This document shows, one piece after another, positions 27,485 through 35,729 of a DNA stretch of 35,729 bases; position 1 is the stretch's first letter, and every line of letters starts with the position of its first letter. Source of the DNA: a virus; the IMG/VR virus record IMGVR_UViG_3300010396_000076, positions 1-35,729 of that record. One strand, written 5' to 3'. A model generated the notes under the pieces. It had not been told where the DNA came from. It did not search any database and saw nothing but the letters and a program-made list of their open reading frames with translations. Both the position numbers and the translations under genes were made by a program.

Positions 27485-29297
27485 TTTCAACCTCCATTGT
27501 GCCACCCAGAATCACGATCGGCGCAGGGCTAACACATACCAATTTATAAACTCTATTACGTGAGCATCCCAGTTGATACCAGCGCATTCGCCATGAATAA
27601 ACACCAAGCATACTAAACTCTAATTGTCCGGCAGATTTGAACGAAATCCCACCATCATCAGAAAATAGTAGTTCAATATTTGGCTTAAACCAATTGAAAT
27701 AAGTCGGAGAATTTTGGACTGGAAAATTACCATCTTCAGTGGTTATGAAATTTCCATCTTCATCCGTAATAAAGATTGGATCACCATTTGAATCTACTTG
27801 TTCACTAACAATGAAAGTAGTATTTGCAAATGGTGAATCTGAGAAAATGAATGTGTCATCACCCCACACAAAATCAATTTCTACATAATTTGTTTTGAAT
27901 TCTGCATAGAATCCTGGGGGATTTAAATTCTCAATCATTCCAGCTACGATAATATTAGTTACGCGCTCATAGCGAAATGGTAAAGCAAAATAAGCATCAT
28001 TAGCCTGTGGATTCGTGGCATCTGGGTTTGTGATTTCATTGTCGTAAAATTGACCAGACATTTCATAGACAGTGTTGTCACCTTGAACTGTGACAAGATG
28101 CCTATTATCTAAAAATACATGCTGTTGAATACGGCAACGTTCGCCATTGGCTTCAATACATCGATGCCATTCTTCAGTTTCAAAATTGAATTCAATGCTA
28201 TTGGATACGCTTATCTGATCAAGCAATTCTGTGCCTATATAATTACCAGCAGATAATCGATAGAAAATAGTATTTTCGTAGTCATACAAGAAAGCATCAC
28301 TAACACCAGTCATAAACGGATTGTTTCGTGCGACATTAGCCTGTCTTTGTAGGAGAACATCAACTGCTTTTGTTGATATGGGTTTCGGCTTGCCGCCAGT
28401 GCTAATCATAGGCTGCACGAGGCCATTTTTATTCTGACCTACCCATGCCATCATTCCAAAATCTACATCAAGCGTATTTACGTTAGCTTGCGATATTCCA
28501 AAGTCAAAGCTATAGCTTGTATTCTTTTTCCAAGGGAATGAAGTCTGTGTGCCGCCTACGGCTATGAATGTCGATGGAATATTAGACCATATACCAGTCG
28601 TATAATCTGTGAAAACGTAGAGAGTATTCTGCAATACTGCCATCTGGCGAATAATGCCTTCTTCTTGTGCGAATACTGCTTGTCCATTAATAGTAAAGAC
28701 TTTCGATAAATCAAATGTCCCACCAGCACCACCAAGCAGATTGATTTCAGATAACGACATTGTAGAACTACCAGCACCAGCAACAGTTATTCGATTTCCA
28801 AATGTGGCAATAGTGCTAGGATTTTTCGGAGTGTTAGGATCAGTAACAATCCCGAAACTATTATCAAGCTCAGAATAAATATAAACATGTTGCCCATCCA
28901 CAAAACAAACATAGGTCGTATTGCCTGGTGTAGCAGGATCACCAACGACAATGAAAGATAAAAAAACATTCCCGTTCATCGTTGTTAATTTAACAGACGC
29001 AGTGATTTCAATTTGATTAAACTCAGCATCTTCTCGATAAATTTTATTACCGACAACGGAATACCAATAGTTTACTGATTTTTCAACATAACGAGGCTCA
29101 GCTTCAAATTGTAACCGATTAACCCCAAGAAAATTAATATGTCGGCGCCCCATGGTAGGATACATAGCGACTTTTTTCTTTCCTAGCTCACTTTGTTGGG
29201 TATACCAGTTAGCCGAATCAGCAGGCCCGAATTGACGGAATCGCTGGCGGTCGAAATATCCGCAAATAGGCAGGTCTGATACGATTGGCATGGACAT
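27462..29297 (-). CDS. Packaged-DNA stabilization protein, P22 gp10-like, 611 aa
   Basis: The start MSMPIVSDLPICGYFDRQRF and the following RQFGPADSANWYTQQS, GKKKVAMYPTMGRR match the P22 gp10 family (packaged DNA stabilization protein), as does the long WD/kelch-like beta body (FRYERVTNIIVAG, WRMRWYQLG). In P22, gp10 is the tail hub that joins gp4 to gp26 and the tailspikes and closes the head after packaging. Length (P22 gp10 is 472 aa) is larger because of the inserted Asp-rich segment (FPVQNSPTYFNW region). It is followed by the small overlapped gene and then the gp7-like gene, an order like P22. Confidence 0.88.
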   Translation of the reverse strand: MSMPIVSDLPICGYFDRQRFRQFGPADSANWYTQQSELGKKKVAMYPTMGRRHINFLGVNRLQFEAEPRYVEKSVNYWYSVVGNKIYREDAEFNQIEITASVKLTTMNGNVFLSFIVVGDPATPGNTTYVCFVDGQHVYIYSELDNSFGIVTDPNTPKNPSTIATFGNRITVAGAGSSTMSLSEINLLGGAGGTFDLSKVFTINGQAVFAQEEGIIRQMAVLQNTLYVFTDYTTGIWSNIPSTFIAVGGTQTSFPWKKNTSYSFDFGISQANVNTLDVDFGMMAWVGQNKNGLVQPMISTGGKPKPISTKAVDVLLQRQANVARNNPFMTGVSDAFLYDYENTIFYRLSAGNYIGTELLDQISVSNSIEFNFETEEWHRCIEANGERCRIQQHVFLDNRHLVTVQGDNTVYEMSGQFYDNEITNPDATNPQANDAYFALPFRYERVTNIIVAGMIENLNPPGFYAEFKTNYVEIDFVWGDDTFIFSDSPFANTTFIVSEQVDSNGDPIFITDEDGNFITTEDGNFPVQNSPTYFNWFKPNIELLFSDDGGISFKSAGQLEFSMLGVYSWRMRWYQLGCSRNRVYKLVCVSPAPIVILGGTMEVENVSGGAA

Positions 29298-29299
29298 GA

Positions 29300-30079
29300 T
29301 TAAATCCCCGCTCTAACACGCCACGATCCATTGAGCATAGAATCTTCATCACTTTGAATATCAAGATTGATGCTAGAGACTGATTCCATATCTTCTTTCG
29401 ATTTTTTATACTCATCCTCAAGTCGATCGGTCCATGCTGACGCACGACCTTTAAAGAATGAAAAATCTTTCGCTAGAGCAAATTTCAGGAATCGATGTGA
29501 ATAGCCTGGAGTTCCTGACATGTCACCATTTTCAGTAACATTAGGAAGCTCAAATTTTGCATATACCGATAAGGAGTATTGCTGAGATGCACTAGGGTAA
29601 ACCCGCATAGTTGTGTAATCGACATTATTGGTTATGATCACAAAACGCGGCAAACCTTGTTGTGGATCAAATTTATAAGATGCAAGAAATACGTTTCGAT
29701 CAACTTGCATCAATGGGTAAGTTAGATTTTCCAATGTTAGCCAAGCATTCTGCAAATTGGAAAGTCTACCTGAAGTCACCACAACTGGTGGAAATGGGTT
29801 TGGTGGAGTCGGGGGTGGAACTGGTGGTATAAGCTGCAATGATGGATAGCTAGGATCGCAGAAAACCACATACTCAACACCAATAGGCAATATAAAATCT
29901 ACTTGCTGCGCCACAGTAGTAAGCAAACCAGTGCCGCTATAAGATCGAATTAACTGATTAAGTAACTTAACCGCATAAAATGTATCACCACCCTGAACGC
30001 TCACGGTTGGGCTGCTAGCACTCACCAACTGAATGGCGTCTGTCACGAACTGTTTGACGCTTTCCGCTGATGCAACCAT
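29300..30079 (-). CDS. gp4-like head-tail accessory factor, 259 aa
   Basis: Contains VKQFVTDAIQLVSASSP, GGDTFYAVKLLNQLIRSYSG and VEYVVFCDPSYPS, typical of the tail accessory factor/head completion family to which P22 gp4 belongs. It is located between the coat gene and the gp10-like gene, as in P22, where gp4 binds the portal ring and stabilises packaged DNA. It ends 2 nt before the gp10-like start. P22 gp4 itself is 166 aa; this version has an extended C-terminus (LEDEYKKSKEDMESVSSINL). Confidence 0.75.
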   Translation of the reverse strand: MVASAESVKQFVTDAIQLVSASSPTVSVQGGDTFYAVKLLNQLIRSYSGTGLLTTVAQQVDFILPIGVEYVVFCDPSYPSLQLIPPVPPPTPPNPFPPVVVTSGRLSNLQNAWLTLENLTYPLMQVDRNVFLASYKFDPQQGLPRFVIITNNVDYTTMRVYPSASQQYSLSVYAKFELPNVTENGDMSGTPGYSHRFLKFALAKDFSFFKGRASAWTDRLEDEYKKSKEDMESVSSINLDIQSDEDSMLNGSWRVRAGI

Positions 30080-30080
30080 T

Positions 30081-30380
30081 TTATTTACCTTGTTTAGCTA
30101 GCGCCCTAAAGTGATTTTTTCTCTCTTTTCGATCCATTTTTAACGAATTTTCGTCATTTTCTTCATTTAAAGGCACTGATTCTGCCGTTAGAATAGCTGT
30201 TTCCGCAGATTTTAATGCAGATTCCCTGCTAGGAAACCATAGTCCAGAACCGATTAAATCTGTAAATTCTTGGTAGTTTTTAGCCAGCTTTTGATCATCT
30301 TTACTATAAACAAAGGCACAAAAATGCTTGGTATCAACCCATCTGCCTAAGTACTCGAATTGATTTGGATGCTCAATCAT
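30081..30380 (-). CDS. Hypothetical structural-module protein, 99 aa
   Basis: Small protein with an N-terminal alpha/beta half (HPNQFEYLGRWVDTKHFCAFVY) and a highly charged C-terminal half (NEENDENSLKMDRKERKNHFRALAKQGK) that could contact DNA or the portal. It lies between the coat gene's terminator and the gp4-like gene. The N-terminal QFEYLGRWVDTKHF and LIGSGLWFPS segments suggest a small compact fold. No family is recognised. Confidence 0.55.
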   Translation of the reverse strand: MIEHPNQFEYLGRWVDTKHFCAFVYSKDDQKLAKNYQEFTDLIGSGLWFPSRESALKSAETAILTAESVPLNEENDENSLKMDRKERKNHFRALAKQGK

Positions 30381-30387
30381 AGAAACC

Positions 30388-30428
30388 TCAAAAAAGTGGG
30401 CAGTAAAATCGTGGGGATTTTACTGCCC
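30388..30428 (-). terminator. Strong terminator after the coat gene
   Basis: On the minus strand GGGCAGTAAAAT-CCCCACG-ATTTTACTGCCC is a perfect 12-bp stem with a 7-nt loop, followed by ACTTTTTT. It lies 7 nt after the coat stop, so coat mRNA can be made in excess over the downstream tail genes. Confidence 0.9.
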
Positions 30429-30434
30429 TACCAA

Positions 30435-31676
30435 TTACGAGCGAACGCGAACCGCAAACTCTGGGTTAATCGCATCACCACAGATAACGTCTAAACGATC
30501 GAGTTGAATGTAGTTTCGTACATCCGCGCCGAGCGTGTAGGTCATTGCCATTTTGTACAAGTCGCTGTACGCCGTGACAACTTCAACACCACCTTTCAGT
30601 TCTTTGATTGGCGGCGCAGCAAATACAACCGATTGGTTGTGATATGCCAATGAAACGTTATGAGATTTAGACAGCCAGATCTGAGCGCCATTAGGAATGG
30701 CGGCAGAGATGTTTTGACGTGCGCCGGAGATCACAATAGTAGGATTGACTGGGATAGAAGCATTACCAGAACCATCTGATGTAACATCCGCAGTAACAAC
30801 AAATTGTGCACGTTGAACTAATGGCTCATAGTTTTCTGGATTTATCATAAACACACCAGCAGCATCATCAATTTCAATGATATCGCCAAGTCTGAATACA
30901 ATAGCACTAGCAGTTACACCCGTAACAACGATTGTGTTGCCGCCTGTAATAGGGCCATTCGTAACTTGTCCACCATCTAAAAAGCCTGTTGGAGGCGTTA
31001 CAATAGAACCACCGACACCCGCGATTTGACGCTTCAGGAAGTTTGTTTTGAAGAAGTCAAAGCCGGATAAGTGACCAATAAAGCCATCCATCAACGCCCC
31101 GCGATTCACGGTCATGTTGAATGAGTCTTTCAGATCTTGCGCAATTACAGACGCACCCCGCGGAGGAACTGCAAAGTATCTGTTTCCGTCTTCTGGAATA
31201 CCGAGCTCGGTCATGTAAGCATCGGTGAGCGTAACCAAATCGAAGTCAATTGGAACGCCTGGTGTACCTGTAGCCTGATAGGTTTGGAGCTGGAAGGTAT
31301 CGGTCGCAATGAATTTCTCAACTTTATTCGCCAATCTCTTAGCGCGTGGATTGAGCATCATGTCCAGGTATGGCTGATCTCGCGCACGGTCGAACGTTAA
31401 TTCAAAACCTGTGAACTCAACCATCGTGTGGAACTGTTTGGTAATGGTCAAAGGACGCAACACTTGAACGCGAGCTTCAGAGGTTGCCGTAGCACCTTCG
31501 CCGCCCAGATATCTTTCTTCTAAACGATAGTTTAATGTTTGACCAGTAGCATACTTGAGGTTCTTATAATCTTCCTCAAGATTGCGATTTGCGACTTTGG
31601 CAAAGTTGAGGTAGTTAACGAACCGTATAAACGTCTCATCGAGCACATATTGCGTAGTTTCAAATATATTAGGCAA
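30435..31676 (-). CDS. Major capsid (coat) protein, P22 gp5-like, 413 aa
   Basis: The start is TTG at 31676 (MPNIFETTQYV), preceded by GGAG with an 8-nt spacer; no ATG is nearby in frame, so a high-output gene uses a weak start codon with a strong ribosome site. The body matches the P22 coat protein family: an N-arm DEITFIRFVNYL-like segment, NLEEDYKNLKYATGQTLNYRLEERYLGG, TITKQFHTMVEFTGFELTFDRARDQPY and the C-terminal HNVSLAYHNQSVVFAAPP and GADVRNYIQLDRLDVICGDAINPEFAVRVRS. Coat proteins of this family form T=7 icosahedra with the HK97 fold plus an I-domain, which fits the length. Confidence 0.9.
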   Translation of the reverse strand: MPNIFETTQYVLDETFIRFVNYLNFAKVANRNLEEDYKNLKYATGQTLNYRLEERYLGGEGATATSEARVQVLRPLTITKQFHTMVEFTGFELTFDRARDQPYLDMMLNPRAKRLANKVEKFIATDTFQLQTYQATGTPGVPIDFDLVTLTDAYMTELGIPEDGNRYFAVPPRGASVIAQDLKDSFNMTVNRGALMDGFIGHLSGFDFFKTNFLKRQIAGVGGSIVTPPTGFLDGGQVTNGPITGGNTIVVTGVTASAIVFRLGDIIEIDDAAGVFMINPENYEPLVQRAQFVVTADVTSDGSGNASIPVNPTIVISGARQNISAAIPNGAQIWLSKSHNVSLAYHNQSVVFAAPPIKELKGGVEVVTAYSDLYKMAMTYTLGADVRNYIQLDRLDVICGDAINPEFAVRVRS

Positions 31677-31846
31677 AGTAGATACTCCAGTGGTACAATG
31701 ATTTAAATTAATGGTCTATTGACCGTTTCTTTAGCATTGCCCGGCGGGAGACATGTACGCGCCTTTTAACAGAAGCGGGGCTGTTCTTTCTACACGCTTG
31801 AGTAAATTATGAACCTAAATTTTAAACAACACAAGGGATAGGATTA

Positions 31847-32554
31847 ATGAAAGACAATATTTGTACAGTTGATGATTGCACTGAAGTTGTTCGAACAAGA
31901 GGATTGTGCAGGAGTCATAATTGGAGAATGAAGGTGCATGGATCTTACGAAAAACCAATCAGATCAAGAAATGGAAATATCTGCAAAGTTTCTGATTGTG
32001 AAAATCCCCGAGACATCAAACAGCGATCTAGCTTATGCACAATGCATCGAGTTAGGGTATCGCGCCACAAATCAACGTCTTTACCAAAATCAACGAAAGA
32101 AATCTTGCCAGAAGGAATAATAAAAATATGCATCCATCATGGAGAATTAAAAGAAAGTGATGTTTACAGAGTAAAAGGAAAATCTTGGATTCAGTGTCGA
32201 ATTTGTAGAGTAGTTCGAAGTGAAAATCTCAGAGATAGCCGACCATCTGGATTCAAACAAACTAGAAATTTCATATTTATTGGAGGAAAAGGAAATTACT
32301 TAAAATTATCTGTCACAGATTATGAGGACATGCTTAAGCAACAAAATGAATTATGCAAAATATGTAAAAAACCTGAAACTATGCTCTCTAATGGAAAAAC
32401 AAAAGTATTAAAAAGACTGGCAATTGATCACTGCCATAAAACTGGAAAAGTAAGAGGCCTATTATGTCATCGCTGCAATACTGGAATAGGTGGATTTTAT
32501 GAATCACCAGAATTATTACAATCAGCAATAGACTATCTAAAGGCCTCGCAATGA
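31847..32554 (+). CDS. Zinc-finger plus endonuclease VII protein, 235 aa
   Basis: The C-terminal ~95 residues are a recombination endonuclease VII (His-Me finger) domain: DYEDMLKQQNELCKICKKP, RLAIDHCHKTGKVRGLLCHRCNTGIGGF, YLKAS. This contains all four zinc Cys (C-x2-C and C-x2-C) and the active-site HCH motif. The N-terminal part carries repeated zinc modules (ICTVDDCTEVVRTRGLCRSH, ICKVSDCENPRDIKQRSSLCTMH) plus a third Cys pair (CRICR). Such genes are mobile homing or accessory endonucleases. It lies on the opposite strand to all of its neighbours, inside the structural module. Confidence 0.85.
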   Translation: MKDNICTVDDCTEVVRTRGLCRSHNWRMKVHGSYEKPIRSRNGNICKVSDCENPRDIKQRSSLCTMHRVRVSRHKSTSLPKSTKEILPEGIIKICIHHGELKESDVYRVKGKSWIQCRICRVVRSENLRDSRPSGFKQTRNFIFIGGKGNYLKLSVTDYEDMLKQQNELCKICKKPETMLSNGKTKVLKRLAIDHCHKTGKVRGLLCHRCNTGIGGFYESPELLQSAIDYLKASQ

Positions 32555-32568
32555 GGCCTTCGGGTTTT
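32540..32568 (+). terminator. Terminator of the endonuclease gene
   Basis: AAGGCCTC-GCAAT-GAGGCCTT is a perfect 8-bp stem with a 5-nt loop, overlapping the stop codon and followed by CGGGTTTT. It insulates the plus-strand gene from the convergent minus-strand gene starting at 32725. Confidence 0.8.
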
Positions 32569-32725
32569 ACTTCTTAAATCCTGATTGATTATATCCATTG
32601 CTATTCCATTTAGCCTTCTCATACGCATTTTCAGCCGGAACGCGATCAGTTGGCACCTCTGAATCTTCATAAACTCCGGACTCTTCGCAGCGTTCTAACA
32701 CTGACTTTTCCATTTGTTTTGGCAT
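32567..32725 (-). CDS. Small hypothetical protein, 52 aa
   Basis: Small charged product MPKQMEKSVLERCEESGVYE followed by PTDRVPAENAYEKAKWNSNG, with acidic and Lys-rich parts and probably mostly disordered. It stops right at the endonuclease terminator and lies 2 nt from the next gene. No family is recognised. Confidence 0.55.
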   Translation of the reverse strand: MPKQMEKSVLERCEESGVYEDSEVPTDRVPAENAYEKAKWNSNGYNQSGFKK

Positions 32726-32727
32726 GA

Positions 32728-32883
32728 TTATACCTTCCCAAAAATAGTATCTTCTTTAGGCTTCGGAGCATCCAGTCGAACTTCTTTCTGCACATCTCCA
32801 CCCTTCTCGGCTACTTCGGTGATTCTTCGGTTTTGGGCATCTCGCTCGGCTTTTGGATTGCCGTTGTCTCCTGGGATTGGCAT
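32728..32883 (-). CDS. Small hypothetical protein, 51 aa
   Basis: ATG 32883 has GAGGAG with an 8-nt spacer, a strong site. The product MPIPGDNGNPKAERDAQNRR then ITEVAEKGGDVQKEVRLDAP is charged and probably disordered. It overlaps the 91-residue gene by 73 nt in a different frame, which is unusual in this otherwise coupled module. No family is recognised. Confidence 0.55.
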   Translation of the reverse strand: MPIPGDNGNPKAERDAQNRRITEVAEKGGDVQKEVRLDAPKPKEDTIFGKV

Positions 32884-33086
32884 ATTGCATACTCCTCTAA
32901 GGATTTTGTTAAAAAGTCTCGTAGTTTAATCACTTGGTTTCTATCAAGTTTTCCAGCTAAACCAGAAAGTGCTTCCACCTCTTCAACACCAAGAGATAAC
33001 CAATTTCTATTGTCCATAAAATCGTTAGCTATGTGAAAATATGGCTTATAATTTCTAATATCCATTGTTACGCTAATATTAATCAT
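32811..33086 (-). CDS. Hypothetical protein of the head module, 91 aa
   Basis: Starts in a TAATG overlap with the scaffold gene. The product has a mixed N-terminal half (INISVTMDIRNYKPYFHIAN), a helix (VEEVEALSGLAGKLDRNQVIKLRDFLTKSLEEYA) and an acidic Pro-rich tail (IQKPSEMPKTEESP). The helix could oligomerise or bind the portal. No family is recognised; it is too small for a decoration protein of the usual type. Confidence 0.6.
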   Translation of the reverse strand: MINISVTMDIRNYKPYFHIANDFMDNRNWLSLGVEEVEALSGLAGKLDRNQVIKLRDFLTKSLEEYAICQSQETTAIQKPSEMPKTEESPK

Positions 33087-33964
33087 TATCTTCTCACAAT
33101 TTTCTGTTTAGCATGTGACTGAATCTTATCATCGATAGAATGAGTGCGTACATACTTCGTGGGCATATCGCCAGTTGTTGGCTTAAGAGGCGCTGCTGCG
33201 CGACTGATGCCCTTAGCTTTCTTCATTCTTTCATCAAGTTGACCTATTGCAGCCGCTTGTTGTAATGGATCAGGCAAGCTAGCAATTCGTTTAACTTCAT
33301 CTGGATGGAATGTAGCAGCAGCCATGAGAAATGTGGCTGGATTCTCGTGACCTCGCAGAGCCATCATCATTGAATTGGTGATTGGCAGTTTACCCACAAC
33401 TTCTGTGAATTTGTCATGCTTCTGCATTCCAGTGGTGAAGCGTGCCTCAAAGTTTGCTTGCACTTCCTGCTCTTTACGTTGGAATTCTTGTTGTTGTGCT
33501 TGCGATTGCTTTGCAGCTAATCGTTGATCGATATGGGCATCAAGCTGCGCTTGCCAGCTATCCTCATTCTCAGGATCAACTTTAAAATCTTGTGCCGCTT
33601 GCTGTACGGCTGCTTGCTGCGCTGGTGGCTGATTGTGATTGCCTCTAGCTAATCGCTCACGCATCATGCGCTGCACTTCTTCCTCGCTATACATGCGAGG
33701 CTTTGGAACTTCCAAGCCATAATCATCTGTCTCCACTACAGGCTCAGATTCCTTGCTATTCGCTTTGGCTGCTTCTCTTGGTTTCTCGCTAACTTGTTCC
33801 TCTTCACTGTTCTCTTCGCCTTCACTTTGGTCTTGTTGTACTTCTTCCAGCGCAGGCGATTCAAGCTCTCCTTGGTTAGGCGCTTCTTTTTCTTCTTGCG
33901 GAGCTGGAGCGGCTGCAATTCCATTTAAAATGTCATCTATTCTGTTAGGTTCTTTGACTGTCAT
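33086..33964 (-). CDS. Scaffolding protein, P22 gp8-like, 292 aa
   Basis: Acidic, helical, Gln/Glu-rich protein (about residues 20-90 almost all acidic) with a basic C-terminal segment THSIDDKIQSHAKQKIVRR, the layout of P22-type scaffolding proteins, in which a C-terminal basic helix-turn-helix binds coat. The length (292; P22 gp8 is 303 aa) and its position between portal and coat support this. It should assemble the procapsid and leave during packaging. It overlaps the portal stop by about 20 nt. Confidence 0.85.
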   Translation of the reverse strand: MTVKEPNRIDDILNGIAAAPAPQEEKEAPNQGELESPALEEVQQDQSEGEENSEEEQVSEKPREAAKANSKESEPVVETDDYGLEVPKPRMYSEEEVQRMMRERLARGNHNQPPAQQAAVQQAAQDFKVDPENEDSWQAQLDAHIDQRLAAKQSQAQQQEFQRKEQEVQANFEARFTTGMQKHDKFTEVVGKLPITNSMMMALRGHENPATFLMAAATFHPDEVKRIASLPDPLQQAAAIGQLDERMKKAKGISRAAAPLKPTTGDMPTKYVRTHSIDDKIQSHAKQKIVRR

Positions 33965-35729
33965 TGGCTTTTTCCTTCTCTGCTTTAAAGTGGTTCGGTT
34001 GGTGGGTTAAAATTCCTTTGATATTGTTTGCGTGACCCATGTGAGTATCAGCTTGAATACGTGCCATCTCAGCCTGATAACTTAACATACGTTCATGCAA
34101 TGCTGCTGCGTTTTCTTGCTCACGCAATTTCAGATCTTGAAGCTTAGAGGCATAATCAACTCCTTTCGAATGGCTTTCCATAATCAGCTTTTGCTCGGCT
34201 AATTGAAGCTCATGCGCCTTGACCTGCATATCCATCTGCGCTTGCATCATTTTCTGCTGAATTTCCATTTTCTTGAGCGCAATCATTGGATCTTCTTGCT
34301 GAGGCTTAGGTGGAATTGGTTGACCTGTTTTTCCTGCTTGAATAATTTCAGGTGGAATCGTAGCCTTGAGTCTGTTTTTCATCTCTAAACTGTTAGCCAT
34401 ATTCAGGTTTTCTACATACAAATCACTGATCATATGGAACGCATCAGGTTGTTTGCTTAGAACCATATCCATCGATTGCAAGTTTTCTGTTTTCTGGCTC
34501 TCAATACTTGTGCCAGGCACCAATCGAATCTTAAACTTGCCCTTTGTCATGTCATTCTTGGTTTCTAAGCCATACTCATCAGATTGATTGAGCGCAACTT
34601 TAGTCATGCCAGTGTCTTTCATTTCGAGATTCATTACGCGTTCTGAATCATAAACATGCGGGATCATTTCATTAATAATTTCACCACCAACAGCAATCGC
34701 TCTGTCTAATGCACTCATTGGAATGTAAGTATTATAGCTGCCACGCTTAATAAGAGCTGTCAGGCCATCGAATGATCTCTCCCCGCCTTCCTTGCCCATC
34801 ATGGCATCAAACATGCCTGTAGTGGCCTGAATATCAAGCTTAGTGAGATTGTACTGGCGTTCTAATGATTCAGATAATTCTGGGGGTGCCAATCGTTCGG
34901 GTTTATTACCATTTGGTGATTCATCATAAAGCAACGCACCCTTAACAGTGAAGGGATCGCGCCATGCCGCAGCGGTATCTGGAGATTTAACATTCTGTTT
35001 GGACGCCATAAACTGATCGTAGCGAGAAATCTTGAGTAAGTATCCAGACTGAGTGCGGATGAAATTAAGAAAGCGCTGGGAGTCTTTGGCATCCTTAAAG
35101 AATGATCGGGTAATCTGCTTGCCCTTTTCATCAAAATAACTGTGTTGATCAACAAACACGATAGGTAAGAGTTTTTTCGTAGGAAACTCTGTGACTTCCA
35201 GCTCATAATCACCCGCCCATTTGCTATGCTCTATTGAATAAACTGTAAGATCGCGCTTGTTTAGGATCGTTACCACTTGGCCTTGATCCATTAACATTTT
35301 CTTGCCATCGATTTTAACTTTCTCTAGCTTCTTGAATTCCTCTTTGAATACTTTACGCATGTTAGAAAGCTGATAGAGAGTTTCTTTGCGTGGTATTCTT
35401 TCATAATGATCGATAATAGTAATAGATGTTTCATCGGCATAACTCATCATTATGTCATCTTCTTCACTAACATCAGTTGTGCTTGATCCGATCTCTTTTT
35501 CTAACGCTCTTCCATAGTCGCCTCTGAATTTCTTGCGTGAGATAGTAGTGCGATAGCCGGAGCACATGCCATCTGTTTTCGATTCTGTTTGTGCGCTGAC
35601 ATCCCAGTAACATTTAGTAGGATCTTTGAAGCCTGCAATCACAATGTGTTGGTCAAAACTGTCATCATCATCATATTCAGTGCCAAATCTGAATGCACCA
35701 AAGCCACCACATGAAGCTTGCTCAAGTGA
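33945..35729 (-). CDS. Portal protein, P22 gp1-like (partial, N-terminus outside window)
   Basis: The open frame continues past the GTG at 35642 without a stop to the right edge (first visible residues SLEQASCGGFGAFRFGTEYD), so the gene is truncated by the window. Family features include the acidic run EYDDDDSFDQ, PTKCYWD, QSGYLLKISRYDQFMAS and the C-terminal Gln-rich coiled coil (MEIQQKMMQAQMDMQVKAHE, AALHERMLSYQAEMARIQ) that forms the barrel. The portal is the 12-fold ring through which DNA is packaged and ejected. The visible part is 594 residues; P22 gp1 is 725 aa, so about 130 residues lie outside the window. The terminase genes should be beyond that edge. Confidence 0.9.
   Translation of the reverse strand, partial: SLEQASCGGFGAFRFGTEYDDDDSFDQHIVIAGFKDPTKCYWDVSAQTESKTDGMCSGYRTTISRKKFRGDYGRALEKEIGSSTTDVSEEDDIMMSYADETSITIIDHYERIPRKETLYQLSNMRKVFKEEFKKLEKVKIDGKKMLMDQGQVVTILNKRDLTVYSIEHSKWAGDYELEVTEFPTKKLLPIVFVDQHSYFDEKGKQITRSFFKDAKDSQRFLNFIRTQSGYLLKISRYDQFMASKQNVKSPDTAAAWRDPFTVKGALLYDESPNGNKPERLAPPELSESLERQYNLTKLDIQATTGMFDAMMGKEGGERSFDGLTALIKRGSYNTYIPMSALDRAIAVGGEIINEMIPHVYDSERVMNLEMKDTGMTKVALNQSDEYGLETKNDMTKGKFKIRLVPGTSIESQKTENLQSMDMVLSKQPDAFHMISDLYVENLNMANSLEMKNRLKATIPPEIIQAGKTGQPIPPKPQQEDPMIALKKMEIQQKMMQAQMDMQVKAHELQLAEQKLIMESHSKGVDYASKLQDLKLREQENAAALHERMLSYQAEMARIQADTHMGHANNIKGILTHQPNHFKAEKEKANDSQRT

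Noticed and set aside
33753-34010. Plus-strand frame opposite the scaffold and portal ends
   Set aside because: Cys/Ser-rich product with no start context, produced by the Glu/Gln-rich scaffold gene read in reverse.

Overview
The window is about 36 kb of an AT-rich tailed-phage genome (Caudoviricetes). The virion genes form a P22-like podovirus set: portal, scaffold, P22-type coat protein, gp4-like head-completion/tail accessory factor, gp10-like packaged-DNA stabilization protein, gp7-like ejection protein, then long ejection and tail/fibre proteins. A lysis cassette with an inner/outer spanin pair points to a Gram-negative host. No terminase, integrase or DNA polymerase is visible, and the portal gene runs off the right edge, so this is part of a larger genome. 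The exact host cannot be read from the sequence.

Layout. (1) About 1-4.0 kb, plus strand: a dense train of very small genes, many overlapping by ATGA or GTGA. Several encode Cys-pair (zinc-knuckle-like) or single-membrane-segment peptides. The train ends in a C5 cytosine methyltransferase whose second half is overprinted by a second conserved-looking frame. (2) 8.0-4.1 kb, minus strand: an O-like HTH replication/regulatory gene with three 19-bp iterons at its 3' end, a second winged-HTH gene, then endolysin (GH108), holin-like protein, Rz/Rz1 spanins and a collagen-like protein. (3) 7.54-7.92 kb: a control region with divergent promoters, two large palindromes and a tiny Lys-rich gene with its own promoter and terminator. 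(4) 12.5-8.0 kb, minus strand: an operon with a coiled-coil protein, a Tad2-domain (DUF2829) protein, a Prs-like synthetase and a NAMPT-like transferase. (5) 12.6-15.0 kb, plus strand: Cro/YdaS-like regulator, DnaQ-like exonuclease, RecT and Gp157-like protein. (6) 15.0-15.5 kb: a gene-free stretch holding one good tRNA-Phe-like cloverleaf, one degenerate tRNA-like fold and several other strong RNA stems. (7) 15.5-17.8 kb, plus strand: a fibre-related protein and a cassette of small accessory genes including an Acb2/Tad1-like hairpin protein. (8) 35.7-17.8 kb, minus strand: the structural module, interrupted by a plus-strand endonuclease VII-type gene between coat and scaffold.

How the genes fit together. 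The main interpretation is that this phage carries several layers of protection against nucleotide-signalling and NAD+-depleting immunity. The Prs-like/NAMPT-like pair has the architecture of the NAD+ reconstitution pathway NARP1 (Adps plus Namat). The gene immediately upstream carries a domain of the Tad2 family, known to sequester Thoeris signal molecules, on a coiled-coil/Cys-rich extension. A separate cassette carries a hairpin protein resembling Acb2/Tad1 signal sponges. These assignments rest on motif recognition by eye; no profile search was run.
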